Assembly: GCF_003473485.1 (NCBI RefSeq)
Contig: NC_053044.1
Location: 37,886,091 to 37,950,090, forward strand
DNA from: Medicago truncatula
Taxonomy: Eukaryota > Streptophyta > Magnoliopsida > Fabales > Fabaceae
Reading direction: 5' to 3'
DNA length: 64,000 nt
Each line of letters opens with the position of its first letter. Within the stretch, counting starts at the first letter, position 1. The notes beneath the pieces were generated by a model, which saw nothing but the letters and a program-made list of their open reading frames with translations, had not been told where the DNA came from and did no database searches. The translations under genes were made by a program, and so were the position numbers. Below are positions 47,279 to 64,000 of this stretch, in pieces.

Positions 47279-50027
47279 ATGGCGACCCTTTTCCAAGCAT
47301 TGGGAGCAGCTCTTACCCCTTTCTCTCCATCCACTTCATTTCAATCCAAAGGTTTGTTTTTTCTGCAATTTATCGCTCTTATTTTTGGATAAACTACTTT
47401 TTGATGTTGGGTTTCTCTTATAAGTAAATGGGGTTCTTGTATATTCCACGAAAGGTTTTTTATTTTGCTTTTAGTATTATTGACCATAGATGTTGTTTGT
47501 TTCATTTTGTAACTGATTTCAGAGAGGAAATGTAGCAGCATTTTTGTTGTCAGATCATCTGATGCAAAGGTGAATCAGGTGGTTTTGAAGTCAGGAGGAG
47601 CAACTCGTAAGGCTGGTCAATTGTTGATTCCTAATGCAGTTGCTGTAAGTTATCTCATCACTCTCACTCCATTCCACATTTATTTGAATTGCATGGTGTA
47701 ATCACGTTTGAATGAAAATTGTGCTTTTTGTTTGTTTATAGACACAGGGAAGCAGTTCCGTGGCTTCTGCGGCATCAAAACCTGGGTATATCTTCTCCTA
47801 CAATCACTTTTTGTTTTTTGTTTCTTAGGTTTACGCTTTTGCTCATTGGTTGATTCAACTCTATGTTGTTAGAATGTATACTGATATTTCTGTTACCCTT
47901 TTCTTCCTAGAATTAAATAAAATCTAATATATTCGATTGGGAGTGGAATTGACTACTTTTTTTAAAATCTACATGGCTTGCACAATTTGCATTTTCATTT
48001 CAATTAAGAATATGATTGTAGTGCATGCTTGGTTTGGTATAGATGAAAGCTAAGCCTTGAGAAGAAGGGAAGGCCAAAACAGTGAAGCGTAGCCTAAACT
48101 TCCTTACCTTCTTAGGGGTAAAGAATGTGGGAGAACTGTATACTGTTTCATCCCTGTACAATCACATTTTACTCTCTGATAAATCAGATGGGATTAGTTC
48201 CAGGATGTAGTTGTAATGTAATTAGTCAATTTAGTTTATCTTTGGCTTGTTTATCAATGTTTCCTCAAAGTATGGAACGGTGTTGTCCAATTTTTTTTTC
48301 CTTTTCTATTTTATTTTGTGATGAACTAGATGATATTCCCATCTGAAAACAACAATAATTCTCTGAATCGAAGAACAAACATGTTCTATACAATAGATTA
48401 TATATACCTTTCTATGTATGCCATACTAACACAAGCTAAATCCATTTGATTCCCATGTGTTAGAAATATTTGGAGGATATCTTAATTTAGAAAATATAAT
48501 GAAATATGGAAACAACTCGTATTTGTTAGAAATATCTAGAGGATACATTAAATTATTCTTATACACAATAATGATATTATGAGGTTAATGATATTTCCTA
48601 CGTGTTGTATTTTGTAAAATGTTAGATCTAAAACCCTTCACCTGCTTTCATCAAACAACTTGAGCTCTTGTGGTAATTCATGACATGGTATTCGATCATC
48701 TGTGAGTGTGACTAAGTGGCCATGCTTTCAGTCTTCTAAATAAATGTTAAATTTAGTGCAAGTTAGGTGGGTGGCTTGTGCATAATCCATGTTTCATGAG
48801 CAAAGGGGTCTTGCTTGAGGTGGTATATTAGATATAACACCATTTGTGTGCTTTTTTTACCCATCAGCATAAACTTTCGGAGTAGTTGGTTCATGACTAT
48901 TCAGTGCTGGCCTTTTTTTTCCCCACTTAATGCTTGCATTGATTGGTTGAAGTTGGTAAAACCTGTGTTGGCATTGTTTTTTTTATTGGTTGCATTAATT
49001 GAGTAGTTATGACCAGTAACAATGGCATTCATCAGATGTGCATTTTGTTTTCAGGCATGAACTTCTCCTTTTTGAAGCCCTGCGTGAAGGTTTGGAAGAA
49101 GAAATGGAAAGGGATCCTTGTGTTTGTGTCATGGGCGAAGATGTAGGCCATTACGGAGGATCTTACAAGGTGACTAGAAACCTAGCTGAAAAGTTTGGTG
49201 ACCTCAGAGTATTGGACACCCCTATCGCTGAGAATGCCTTCACTGGAATGGGCATTGGAGCTGCCATGACTGGTCTGAGGCCAATCATTGAGGGCATGAA
49301 TATGGGATTTCTACTTCTGGCATTTAACCAAATCTCTAACAATTGTGGAATGTTGCATTACACGTCCGGAGGTCAGTTTAAAATACCAGTTGTCATTCGT
49401 GGGCCTGGTGGAGTTGGTCGGCAACTTGGAGCAGAACACTCACAGCGTTTGGAGTCATATTTTCAATCAATCCCTGGTATTCAGATGGTGGCTTGTTCAA
49501 CACCTTACAACGCCAAGGGCTTGATGAAAGCTGCAATTCGAAGTGACAACCCTGTGATACTTTTCGAGCATGTTTTGCTTTATAACCTCAAGGAAAGAAT
49601 TCCAGATGAAGAGTATGTATTGTCACTTGAAGAAGCTGAGATGGTTAGGCCTGGTGAGCATGTCACAATATTAACTTATTCGAGGATGAGGTATCATGTC
49701 ATGCAAGCTGCCAAGACATTAGTGAACAAGGGGTATGACCCTGAAGTAATTGACATCAGGTCTTTGAAACCATTTGATCTTCACACAATTGGGAATTCAA
49801 TAAAGAAGACGCATCGGGTTCTCATAGTGGAGGAGTGCATGCGGACGGGTGGAATTGGCGCTAGTCTGACTGCTGCCATTACTGAAAATTTCCATGACTA
49901 TTTGGATGCTCCTATCATATGCTTATCCTCTCAAGATGTGCCGACCCCATATGCCGGAACATTGGAGGAATGGACAGTGGTCCAACCTGCTCAAATTGTG
50001 ACTGCAGTTGAGCAGCTATGCCAATGA
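47279..50027 (+). CDS. plastid pyruvate dehydrogenase E1 component, beta subunit
   Basis: Exons 47279-47351, 47523-47644, 47742-47785 and 49055-50027 give 403 residues. The first ~75 residues ([20 protein letters not shown]..) look like a chloroplast transit peptide. The transketolase-like pyrimidine-binding domain follows ([70 protein letters not shown]) and then the C-terminal domain ([35 protein letters not shown]). With E1-alpha it forms the thiamine-diphosphate enzyme that decarboxylates pyruvate in plastids and supplies acetyl-CoA for fatty acid synthesis. Length and sequence match the plastid, not the mitochondrial, isoform. The 1.27-kb third intron is unusually long beside the other two; its middle (48460-48700) has TGTTAGAAATAT motifs like an old LTR piece. 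Confidence 0.95.
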
Positions 50028-51239
50028 TTACTGCGAAAACACGCTTAATTGGGATTTTTTTTTGGTCAATCTATTGTGTTTGTTAAATTAAACTAGAATA
50101 TTCATCATGATATTGGTATTTCCTTCCTTTTCTTTCACTTCTGAAGTCTAAACCACCACAACCTTATACCGGTGTTTAATTTATGATATGGTTTGCATTT
50201 TTTTAGATTCGGGTGAGCCCTAGAACTGGGAAATAAGTTATAGGCCTTTTTTCGTTTTAGTTCACTTGTATTGTATTTTATGGAGATAATAATGAGAAAA
50301 GGAGAAGTTCCATTCCTATAAAAATATTAGAGAAAATGATGATTGTATATTTTAATTGTGGGATTGTGCAATTACAGAATATTCACCTGCACAACATAAT
50401 CCAACAACGGCTTAAATTTGAATGCTCTCGTGATGCTTATTCCTGGTTGTTAATATTGATGGTAATCATACTGGAATTCAGTAGCAGCTATCAGTCCAAC
50501 AGCAATTTCAAAATAAATAAAAAAACATTAGATCGACATCTAATACAAACGTGGTACCATACTAATGAATCAATTTTCAATTTGATAAGCCATTAGATTC
50601 AACAAAGTTGAACCATGCTAATGAATCAATTCTTGATGTTTTTACTTTTTCTTTCCTCTTGTGGTATAAAATTATAATATCCATACGAAATATGAACACA
50701 AACTCATAACCAGTAACTGAGGGCAAAGCAAAATGTTTTTTTAGTTTTGTTGATAAGCAGTGAAATTAGATAGCTAACAGGATATTTTGGGAGTTGGCTT
50801 ATTACATGTGCCAAGTAATTCTCAATACTCGACAATTAGCCCAACCCTGATAAGGTTTTGAACTCGTGTAGCATTGAATGAATGTAAAGGTCATCAAATT
50901 TGATTAGTTTCTTCAAACAAATCAACCAGTTGTAGTAAGAAGCCTCCTTGAACTGCTACCATGTCACTGGTTGTCTGTTTTTGGAAAATCTCATTGAAAT
51001 ACCTGGCATGGCAATGATAGTGTTAACATAGGGGAGCAATTTTACACACCCCACATTTCTAAAAAACATGATTTAGAAGTGCACATTTGGACAAGCACAA
51101 ACATTTGTATTCTTTTTTTATGTATACTTCCGGTCATTGGGAAAAGTTACTTCCTAATATAGTCAATTGTCCATCAGGTTAGGCACGGCAATGTAATTTT
51201 AAGAGTAAATTTGGACAATTGACAGGAAGTAACTGTGAT
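50028..51239. other. 3' flank of PDH E1-beta and intergenic DNA
   Basis: The first ~300 bases are probably 3'UTR. No gene was seen. Confidence 0.45.
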
Positions 51240-51950
51240 ATTTTCTCTTGTAAAGTAACTGCTGTAACAAGAGCAGTTAGAGCCGGTTAACAAACTAGAC
51301 TTTTACCCAAAACAGAAAGTTGACTAAAATTGCATAAGTAGACTAAGCCAAACTCAACAATTCTCCAGTTAAATCAGTAACTTATTAACTTCCAATATCA
51401 GTGGCTGCAGCCCCAAAGGGCTTACTCTCCTTTAAACTGAATCATGTCCAAGTGGTGAAAGAATTTACTGCTAGGCAGCACCTTTTTTTATTTTTTTTTT
51501 ATCATATCAGCACAATTATGATCCGTTGAGACTTGCTTCGCAATCACTTACCCTTGAGCCAGCACCTCTCTAACAAAATGTGACTTGATTCCTTGAAAGA
51601 TGAATTGCGCTTTGATTATCACAATGGAGTCATAACCATATCACGCGACTTCAGTTCCTTCAAGCCAAAGAGCTTACTCTACAAGAATGTTCTGGATTTC
51701 CGGCAAAACTTTTTGGCGGTCTTGTGGCCAACTGAAATTTCCGGCAGCCAGAAATTACATTATACAAAATCTGGTTTTAAAATGCAATTGATATAGAAAT
51801 GAATAGAATTATGTTACAAAGCAAGGCTATGCAACAAACTACTTATAGCCAAAATCAACTAACAAACAGCTGTAATAGAAGCAGTTACCTAAAGCAGAAT
51901 ATTGACTAAAATTTCGTAAGTTGAGAGTCAAACTCAACATCATGTTATTA
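51240..51950 (-). mobile_element. Ty1/copia fossil fragment
   Basis: On the minus strand about 51490-51620 encodes a KSHFVREVLAQG-like and QVSTDHNCADM-like stretch, the end of a copia RNase H domain. Similar sequence (GTTGACTAAAATT..CAAACTCAACA) flanks it at about 51320-51360 and 51902-51942 as a direct repeat. Only a small part of an element remains; it is broken and looks old. Confidence 0.5.
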
Positions 51951-54900
51951 ATCATTGTATTTTACTCACCTTAGGAAGATGGATTTGATAAATAATGTGA
52001 GCGGAGTATGAAGCAATTGCAAAGCGAAAATTGGCAAAGTTGGTTTATGAACTAGTCATTGACTAATGACTACTACGAATCAGGGGCAGAAGTTCAGCGG
52101 ACTTTGCAAGATAACCGAAATGCATTCTTAAGAATTCTGTAATCTACACACTTTTTTTATTTGATTTTCATTTTCCCTTTAACCTTCTACCTTGTGCGTT
52201 CTGTTGAATCGATACCCTTATTTCAATATATATTTTTACTGAAAGTAAGTTCAGGCCGCCAATTCTTATGGACGTAAGCAAGATAGATTTGACGACAACT
52301 GTACTAGGCTAAAAAATATGACTTCCTATCATGATTGCTCCAACTGCAATGCAAAAGATGGCTCATCCTGAAGGCATGTCATTAAAATCATTGGTCTATA
52401 TTACATTGATTAAGATATTGTCATTGTTTCCCGTACAGATCATATACAACAAAACCGTACATTCTCATGTTAGTAAAATCTTGTTCTTAATCTACTGGTT
52501 ACATAGTTAGTTGACATGTTCCAAAATCTGCAAATATGCATCTGCAATCAGTATAAATCATATTAAATTCTTCCTATTCTTAGTTAGATTTTAAACCATA
52601 AATGCTTATACTTATGAATTAGTAAGACCTTTGATTTCTAGTTTTACCCTAATTTTAGTTTTTCTGTTCATAGGTTAATATTTTTGTGGATCTCTCTCAA
52701 ATTTTGTTTATTTTGATTTTGATTTGTTTATCACTATTTCTTCAATATCATATGATCTGTTTTTCTTATCCTAAAATCAACCATATAATATTATTTTTCT
52801 CACTTAACAAATTATACACTTTAAACTAAATTAATTTTAAAACTGAGAGTTCAAACCTCATTTTTGACATTGAGTTTATAATATGGATCACTTTGTACCA
52901 TCTAAAGAGTCTTAATATCGTTGTATTCTTATAGCTGAATTCAAACTCGCAACGACTTATTAAGTTAAAAGAGAACTAAAACTTCTCTCTTCAAAGCAAT
53001 AGGAAAATTATTTAAATTATATTAGTAAAACTTTTCAATCCAATAACATTTATTATAGTTAATTTTATATATTTAATTTCATCAATCTGCTCTCTAAGTT
53101 CTTCAATAATTAGAAGAGTAATGCATTGTTTTGAGTATTGCATATGGATAAGCACCATGAAACATGGACAAACATGTTGCATTCTCTCAAAACTCAGTGT
53201 AAAAACACTTGAACGATGTAGCATGAAACGTAGTACCAATACTCAACAAGTGTAATTAACACCACCATAGAAAATCATGAATTATACATGAAAAATTAAT
53301 AACAGTAATAGAAAGACAATAATTGTAAGCTATATCTAACCTTGATAATAATACAATCTTCCAAATCGCCAAATTTGCTCATATATTATTACACTCCAAT
53401 TTCTTCGATAAAAAAATTTCATAAAATATATGTTAATAAATATATAAATGTTGATCTCATCTTAAATCATAACAACCATATTTTCAGCTGCTTTAAAAGG
53501 AAATAAATATATATAAATATATTTGACTATATACTATGGATTAAGATAGAAGAATGGTTGTTGAACTGTTTGAGGTTGTAAAAGCTCTAATCATGGTGAT
53601 TTTTTTATTTTTTATTTCTTGCATTCACATAAAAAATATTGTTCAGATTGTCCAACTGCATGCAAGTCATGCACCCAATTGTTACTAGTTACATCGATAA
53701 ACGACCACACACTTCGACTTCACTAGCTTGACAAAGGGGGTATCCAATTTGTTTTAGCCAAGATAAAATTGTCAAACTCGTCTAGAATGCACAACCTAAC
53801 TCCAAACCATCTTGCAACTCAGCTTTTTGTCTGTTGGCAATCATCATCTTAGCTCTCATTACAATTTGAATTGAGCTTTCAATAATATTATCCTAAACAC
53901 ACTGGTTTTTAGATTTCCAAAATATTCACCACAAACAAAGCTACTACACTCTCAGGTGATGGTTAGGTTATTGTAGAATAGCAAAATACTTGTACATAAA
54001 ATTTTGATGTCAGATATTTTTTAGTAGTCAACAAGATAATATCTCATGACATACAATATAATCGCTTGAAGCACGAACATCATCAAAACTCATTTTTTCT
54101 TGTCTTCTTTGACAAATATTTGCTGCGCCTCCATGTGTTTATTTTCCTTCACACTAACTTTTTTTTATTGGTTTGTACACAAAATGGAAACTCATACACA
54201 CAATTGCGAGATCCAAATTCAAACTTAGGTAAAAGTTTCCAACCAACAATATCGACATCGCGAATTGAACTGAATTTTATAGACAATCGTTAATGAAAGA
54301 TCTAGATATTTGCAAATACATTGACTACCTTAAAAAAAAAGCTTTAATGGTAGGTCAGCCCTTAAAAAAGCTTTATGTAAACTTCTTTTATTTCTTACAA
54401 TTTTTTTAATCTCTAATTCTCTATCAAAAACTATCTCTATGATGTAATGTAGTATTAAATTGAGTACGGAATTTGAAACTTAGAAGAGAAGTACAAAGTC
54501 CATTCTTCAAAAAAATGAAAAAGTACAAAGTCCAAACCTACAAAATTGAACATGATACACAATTCGGGGAAAATTAAAACCCAATCCAAGCCAGCTAGCC
54601 TAAGTATCAGGCCTCTTAATACTATTTTTAACTGAATATCAATATTAGTAAAACAATATTCGAAAAAAAAAAATACTTTATGAAGTTTCCATTTATGAAA
54701 AACATAGACGTAAGTGATAGAGAGTTCGATTTACTTCTTCATTTTATCAATCTTTCATTTACCTACCTATACACGTTGAAGATTAATTAAACCTATTTTA
54801 TTTAATGGATTCAATCTAAATTGAGATCGAAAAATGATATAACATTTAATAATAAATATACTAAGGTTCAAACCAACACCATAAGATCAATCTAAATGTG

Positions 54901-55110
54901 TTTACTAATGAATTATAGTAATTTTTCATTACCAACTTAACTAAACTCATAAACAATAAAGTGTTTAAAATATCAAAATAACAACCAAACATCAAATAAA
55001 TAAATAAAAAATCTTCGAAACCATAATTTTTTTTACTACGAGTGTTGATTTGTTTTATCTTATGTTTTTCCGTACTTTAATTCGAGAAACATTAATTTTC
55101 AAACAATAAA
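51951..55110. other. gene-free AT-rich DNA
   Basis: Three kilobases without a recognisable exon, RNA gene or element with definable ends. Confidence 0.5.
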
Positions 55111-55121
55111 CACGTGACGTG
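55111..55121 (+). promoter_or_regulatory. G-box upstream of the WNK gene
   Basis: CACGTGACGTG contains a palindromic CACGTG followed by a second ACGT core, about 165 bases before the start codon. It is a candidate bZIP/bHLH site. Confidence 0.4.
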
Positions 55122-55278
55122 AGTGTAGTTGCGTCTCGTGTCACCAACACTGTACCTTCCTTAGTTTGAAGCAAAAGAAGAAAGCGACGAGAAACGGAAG
55201 CGTTATTTCAGGTATAGCAACGTAAAATATTTGACCCAATCCATCACAACCACTTCCGTTCAGCTAGGGTTCTCACCA

Positions 55279-58933
<3,655 letters not shown>

Positions 58934-60352
58934 GGTGAGCTTTCCCTTTCCTTATCTAAATACCCATTTTTTGGGGGTTGTGGTTATTAGGACACTTAGA
59001 AGTTGTGAAATTGTGAAGTTGAAATCTTTAATGTATGTTGCTTGGATCAAATTGTGTACTCTTCATATTTTGGGTTTGTGATTGCTTAAGAGACGGATTT
59101 GTTTTTATTAAAATGTTCTTCAAATGATGTTAGGAGGAAATGTAGCCAAGTCATAACTTTGGATCATCTTTGCAGGAAGATTTTGGCTGAGTGAAGGCTT
59201 AGTGTACTCTCGAGCTTGGATGCTGTTGGTGTATTTATGAATGAAGCGTGGAGTGAAATGATAGGTAATTGTAAAGACCAGATCATATCAATTTCATTTC
59301 CGAAAAAATCTGTACATAGTTTGGTACAAGTTATTAAACTATAGGAAGTGTATACTTGTACATATTAAGTTTACATGGAGCTCTTCCCAGCTAGGAGTTC
59401 ACAGTTGGTGGAGTTGAGGGCTTTGAGATCAACTATTTGACCCGGTTCTCTTTGCGGATTATTTTAATTTATTATCATGTCAAAGTATTCTCATAATTTT
59501 GGCATCATAGACTTAATTTGGTGGAAGTTTGTACTTTGTGAACATAATTTTCAATTATTTTAATTTTATAAAATTAATTATATATTTTTTTTTTGAACAA
59601 GTAAAATTAGTTGTAGTTAAAACGTAGTTTGAGCGAAATATTTAAAATGTGCATATTAAGATCAAGTTTATAGACTATTATTATTTTTTGAAATTAGTAA
59701 TTAAAGATTTGGGACTCTTTGTTTTTGATAACCATGTTATTATAGGACTATATAACACACGATTGTTTTGAATAAAAATATAAATTATAGGATTATACTA
59801 AATAAAAGGATCAAAGTTTGTTCCTTGTTGATGAGTTTATGTGAAGGGTGTGGCCATTTAATGAGTTTCTTGTAAGAAAAAAGGGGGTGGAACATTCATT
59901 CAGTTCGTGTGTGTGTGTGGTGATTGTGGCTTCAGAATTACCTTCGCAAAATAACATGTACCTCGTTAAGCCCTGGATATGCGGGAATTGTGTTCCAATT
60001 CGATTCATCATTGAATTCTTAATTAATTCGGTCTAGATAATAAGTAAGGTCTTCATTTATTTGAAGCTAAGTAAGGTCTAGATGTAACATTTTGATTTTT
60101 TTGGTCAAGAGATGTAACATTATTTGAAGCTAAGTAACTAGAGCAAGAATTGAGTTCTTTTTGTGGTGGATTTGACTTCCAACAAGTCTCCTTACTGTGG
60201 AGACATTAGTTGAATACATGTCACAATCAAGTCTCCGTGGAGCTTCTCTAATCTTAAAATGTTTATTTAAGGGAACACCCCAAATAATTTGAGCAAAAAG
60301 GAGTAAAATATGTGGTTGTCAAAACAAAGTAAAGAAGAGTAAATTTTAATTT
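58934..60352. other. 3' flank of the WNK gene
   Basis: The 3'UTR may itself be spliced: a GGTGAGC donor-like sequence follows the stop and a TTTGCAG acceptor ends at 59175. A short local duplication containing TTTGAAGCTAAGTAA lies at 60061-60139. No gene was seen. Confidence 0.4.
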
Positions 60353-60365
60353 GGATTGTCATTGG

Positions 60366-60671
60366 GTCGTTTGGAATGAGAAGAACTCGAGAATTTTCAA
60401 CAACAACGTGTCTTTTAAGGATTAATTTTTCGATAATATTAAACTTCATTCTTGGTGGTGGTTAAAGACACCTAAATCGAGCTTCATTTTTTATTTTTAT
60501 TATTGGTGGTCTATGCCGTCTCTTTGTATATGTTACACCATTTTATAATTGTGGTTTCAGTCTTTACCGTGTTTGTTATTTTTACGTTATACACAGTTTT
60601 TCCGTTAGGCACTTCTTATGCTTAATTGGTTTGGTTTTTAATATATTTTGCATTTAACATTAAAAAAAATG
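60366..60671 (+). mobile_element. 5'-truncated LINE fragment with 13-bp target duplication
   Basis: The sequence has the tail of the same L1-type ORF2 as the 38.4-kb copy (VWNE.NSRIFNNN, KLHSWWWLK, YWWSMPSLCI in one frame, with a stop inside it), then a 3'UTR and A-tail near 60661-60669. GGATTGTCATTGG at 60353-60365 recurs at 60672-60684. The insertion is 306 bp. Confidence 0.82.
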
Positions 60672-60684
60672 GGATTGTCATTGG

Positions 60685-62133
60685 ATTTTCCCATTAAAAC
60701 AAAAACAGATTTTAAAAAAAACGCTAGAAAATTCATTATTTATTAACATCAGCTTACAAAAAAGGGTATTTTAAAATGGAGCCAATAATACATTGTATTG
60801 TCATGTATGCTGGTTTATAATCATGTTTTAAAAATAACAATTAAATCCTCCATTCTTATTAGACGTCGATGTAAAACTACTTTTACACGTAGTGCACATG
60901 TTTTTTTTTTTTTCTCTCTTTAAAATTAATTGTATAACATATGAAGATGATGATTTTTCATTGAATTGAATGTAAGTGTAAAATTTTCTTACGTTGACGA
61001 CATATGTACTTAAACCAAAAGAGAAATGATATTTGAATAACCACTTTTTGACAACTTTTGTGATAACTTTCTCTCTCATACTCATATTATCTTTTTACTT
61101 TCTCTCTCTATTGCTTTAATTTTTGTGCCAATACCTAAATTTCTTTGTATAATTTAGTTGTCTAAAAGATTGTCACAAGAAATAATTGTTCAAATATCAT
61201 TGCTCAAACCAAAAATAGGTAAAAAACAAAGTTTGGAAATAGCTCCTAAATTTTTTTTAAAAATACAGATGCTTATTTTAAATTTAACCGAATTATATCC
61301 CCACAATAATATCTTTTGTATACATAAGCTACGTAACAATATGCGACAGAAATAATTGTTGTTTTCAAAGATGTAACTTGACGGTATGAGTTTAAACATT
61401 AAGTGTATGTATGGTTTTATGTTGACAAAAATTGTTTTTGAGTGAATTAGATTATGTAAAATTGATTTTGCTTAAAAATGAGTTGAAGTAAAGTAGTTTA
61501 TGTTTGGACACATTTATTTAAAATTGATTTGAATAATAAGTTTGAGTGTTCCTTAAAAAAAAGTTTTAGCGTTAAAATTAAAAGCTTGAAGTAAAATCAA
61601 TTCTTAAGGAAAAACAGTACTATTGAAAAACAACCAAACATAACCTAGTCAATTCTAAACTTCTAGAATCAATTTTAACTTATCTAAAAGTAAAATGGAT
61701 CATTTACTATAATGATGCTCAATATAATATCAAAACCAACGAGTTACGACTCATGCAAACAAATTAACTTAAGAAATGTATTAGGAAAACACATAATATC
61801 ATTACAATCAAATCTCCTTAAAAAAAACATTATAATCAAATAACAAAATTAATTTTGTATCTTTACACGATATAGACAAAATTCAAATAAATTAATTTTA
61901 AAATTAATAAATACTTTAAAAGTATAAAGCCTAGAAAGATCTTATAACAATGATAAATACAGTCAGATAATAAATACTTTAGGGATATTGCATAACGTTT
62001 AAAATGTGTAAGCTTTAACCACTAACCCACATTATGTTACTTAAAAAAAAAAACACAAAACCTAAAAAAAAAAAAAAAAAAAAACAGCAATAATAAACAA
62101 AAAAGAATGAATTAATTATGATTATGAATAAGC
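60685..62133. other. AT-rich intergenic DNA upstream of EF-Tu
   Basis: No gene or element with ends was seen. A-runs lie at 62042-62083. Confidence 0.45.
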
Positions 62134-62134
62134 A

Positions 62135-62153
62135 TACTACTACTACTACTACT
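62135..62153. repeat. TAC trinucleotide microsatellite
   Basis: Six TAC units, about 190 bases upstream of the EF-Tu start codon; possibly in the promoter or leader. Confidence 0.85.
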
Positions 62154-62338
62154 GGGTGCACCGCGGCGCGTCACTCCAAAAGTGAGAGGATAACAATTTT
62201 CATTTCGATAAGAAGAGGTTCTCATTTCTTCTTCATCCACACAATACAAATTCCTCCCTCATCTCTACTTCTATTCATTCCAAAACCAAAAGAGAGGATA
62301 ACAAAACAAATCCTCTTCTCTTCACTCTCAATTCAACT

Positions 62339-64000
62339 ATGGCAATTTCAATTTCTTCTTCTTCTTCCACCAAACTCAAACTCTCATCACCCTACCCACC
62401 ACACACTCACACCTTCACCACTTCCTCTTCCGCTTCCATTTCCAACCCCTCCACCACTCATCGTCCCAAACTAACCCTAACTCACCTCTCCTCCTCCTTC
62501 CTCAACCCCTCCACAATCCTCCACCTCACCCCTTCCTCCAAACCCACCCCCACTCGCTCCTCCCCTTTCACCGTCCGTGCCGCCCGTGGCAAATTCGAGC
62601 GCAAAAAGCCTCATCTCAACATTGGAACCATCGGCCATGTCGACCATGGCAAAACCACTTTAACCGCTGCTCTTACTATGGCTCTCGCTTCTCTAGGTAA
62701 CAGCGCCCCTAAAAAATACGATGAAATTGACGCTGCTCCTGAAGAACGTGCTCGTGGTATTACAATTAATACTGCTACTGTTGAATATGAGACTGAAACT
62801 CGTCATTATGCTCATGTTGATTGTCCCGGTCACGCTGATTATGTCAAGAATATGATTACCGGTGCTGCTCAGATGGACGGCGCTATTCTTGTTGTCTCCG
62901 GTGCCGATGGTCCTATGCCTCAAACCAAAGAACACATCCTTCTCGCCAAGCAGGTAATTATCTTATCTCAATCTACTTATTTATTATATTATTATTAGAC
63001 TATTAATACTAACAATTTTAGTTAGGATTATAACTAGTGAAGATTTAATGCAATGTTACACTATTGTTTAATTTCTGGAAGATTTATTGATAGATGTCTA
63101 GTTTGTATATAAATTTTGATGATTATTGTTTTTCAATGGTTGGTTTTAACTGTTGAAATGTATGTTTTTTGATTGCTTGGTATCTTAGGTTGGTGTTCCG
63201 AGTGTGGTTGTTTTCTTGAACAAGCAGGACCAAGTGGATGATGAGGAGCTTCTTGAACTTGTTGAGCTTGAAGTTCGGGAGCTTCTATCGTCTTACGAGT
63301 TTCCTGGAGATGACATTCCGATTGTTTCTGGTTCAGCGCTATTGGCGTTGGAAGCGTTAGTGGCGAACCCTACTATTAAACGTGGTGATAATGAGTGGGT
63401 GGATAAGATTTATAAACTTATGGATGAAGTTGACAACTATATACCAATCCCTCAAAGACAAACGGAACTCCCCTTTTTGCTAGCTATTGAGGATGTGTTT
63501 TCAATCACTGGTCGTGGAACAGTTGCCACCGGAAGAATTGAAAGGGGGCTTGTTAAGGTTGGTGATGTAGTTGACCTTGTTGGTTTGAGGGAAACGAGGA
63601 GCACTACAGTGACGGGAGTGGAAATGTTTCAGAAGATTTTGGACGATGCTATGGCTGGTGATAATGTGGGTTTGTTGCTGAGAGGTGTTCAGAAGATTGA
63701 TATTCAAAGAGGGATGGTTTTGGCTAAGCCTGGAACTATTACTCCTCACTCTAAGTTTGAATGTATTGTGTATGTTTTGAAGAAGGAAGAAGGTGGAAGA
63801 CATTCACCTTTCTTTGCTGGTTATAGGCCTCAGTTTTACATGAGAACTACAGATGTTACCGGAAAAGTTACATCTATCATGAATGACAAGGATGAGGAGT
63901 CGAAGATGGTGATGCCCGGTGATCGTGTTAAGATGGTGGTTGAACTCATTGTCCCTGTGGCTATTGAACAAGGAATGAGGTTTGCTATTAGAGAAGGAGG
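62339..64000 (+). CDS. tufA: nuclear-encoded chloroplast elongation factor Tu, cut by the window end
   Basis: Exon 1 is 62339-62953 and exon 2 runs from 63189 past the end of the window; 475 residues are visible and roughly a dozen more are expected. A Ser/Pro/Thr-rich transit peptide of about 80 residues precedes [18 protein letters not shown]. GTPase motifs are all present: GHVDHGKT (99-106), [16 protein letters not shown] (161-168), NKQD (216-219) and SGSAL. Domains 2 and 3 follow ([38 protein letters not shown]). The protein delivers aminoacyl-tRNA to plastid ribosomes. A phase-0 intron splits the GTPase domain after LLAKQ; many plant tufA genes have none. Confidence 0.95.

Noticed and set aside
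48460-48700. An LTR-retrotransposon piece in PDH intron 3
   Set aside because: TGTTAGAAATAT motifs and a GGTATT-like primer-site resemblance are too weak, and no ends or duplications were found.
62118-62474. 118-codon plus-strand frame upstream of and overlapping tufA
   Set aside because: It is an out-of-frame shadow of the Ser/Pro-rich transit peptide coding region.

Overview
The window is plant nuclear DNA, most likely from a papilionoid legume close to Medicago truncatula. It is AT-rich, its genes are split by short GT-AG introns, and it carries a nuclear chloroplast EF-Tu, a plastid pyruvate dehydrogenase subunit, A-type P450s and plant SINE, MITE and LINE families. The species is inferred from overall resemblance, not from a search.

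Layout, left to right. 1-4.6 kb has no gene and holds MITE-like elements and a SINE with intact target duplications. 4.76-8.26 kb is a ten-exon gene for a thylakoid-type rhodanese (STR11-like), facing a two-exon CYP71-clan P450 at 9.3-11.0 kb (minus). 13.1-16.6 kb is an eleven-exon LAMMER/CLK kinase (AFC2-like). 17.9-22.4 kb holds a tandem CYP71 pair: a decayed copy, then an intact one. 23.1-29.5 kb (minus) is an eleven-exon TAPT1/POD1 membrane protein gene with an apparent U12-type AT-AC intron; a non-autonomous hAT element and an Au-type SINE sit in two other introns. 32.3-33.3 kb is an ADP-ribose/CDP-alcohol diphosphatase with a probable 5'UTR intron. 35.8-36.9 kb (minus) is a DUF868 gene. 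37-47 kb is a repeat-rich block with a Tourist-like element, a truncated LINE, SINEs and a 3.8 kb Mutator-like element with exact 9-bp target duplications that carries a broken plant-mobile-domain (MAIN-like) gene into which a long terminal repeat seems to have inserted. 47.3-50.0 kb is plastid PDH E1-beta. 50-55 kb is gene-free with a copia fossil. 55.3-58.9 kb is a WNK kinase. 60.4-60.7 kb is another truncated LINE. The window ends inside the chloroplast EF-Tu gene (62.3 kb onward).

The genes do not form a pathway, as is normal for a plant chromosome. Three products are plastid proteins (rhodanese, PDH E1-beta, EF-Tu), two are kinases, and the P450s are a local specialised-metabolism cluster interrupted by the AFC2-like gene. 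The most unusual structures are the PMD-carrying Mutator-like element and the AT-AC intron. Coordinates for split genes span start codon to stop codon; exon limits were worked out by eye from splice signals, reading-frame continuity and resemblance to remembered homologues.
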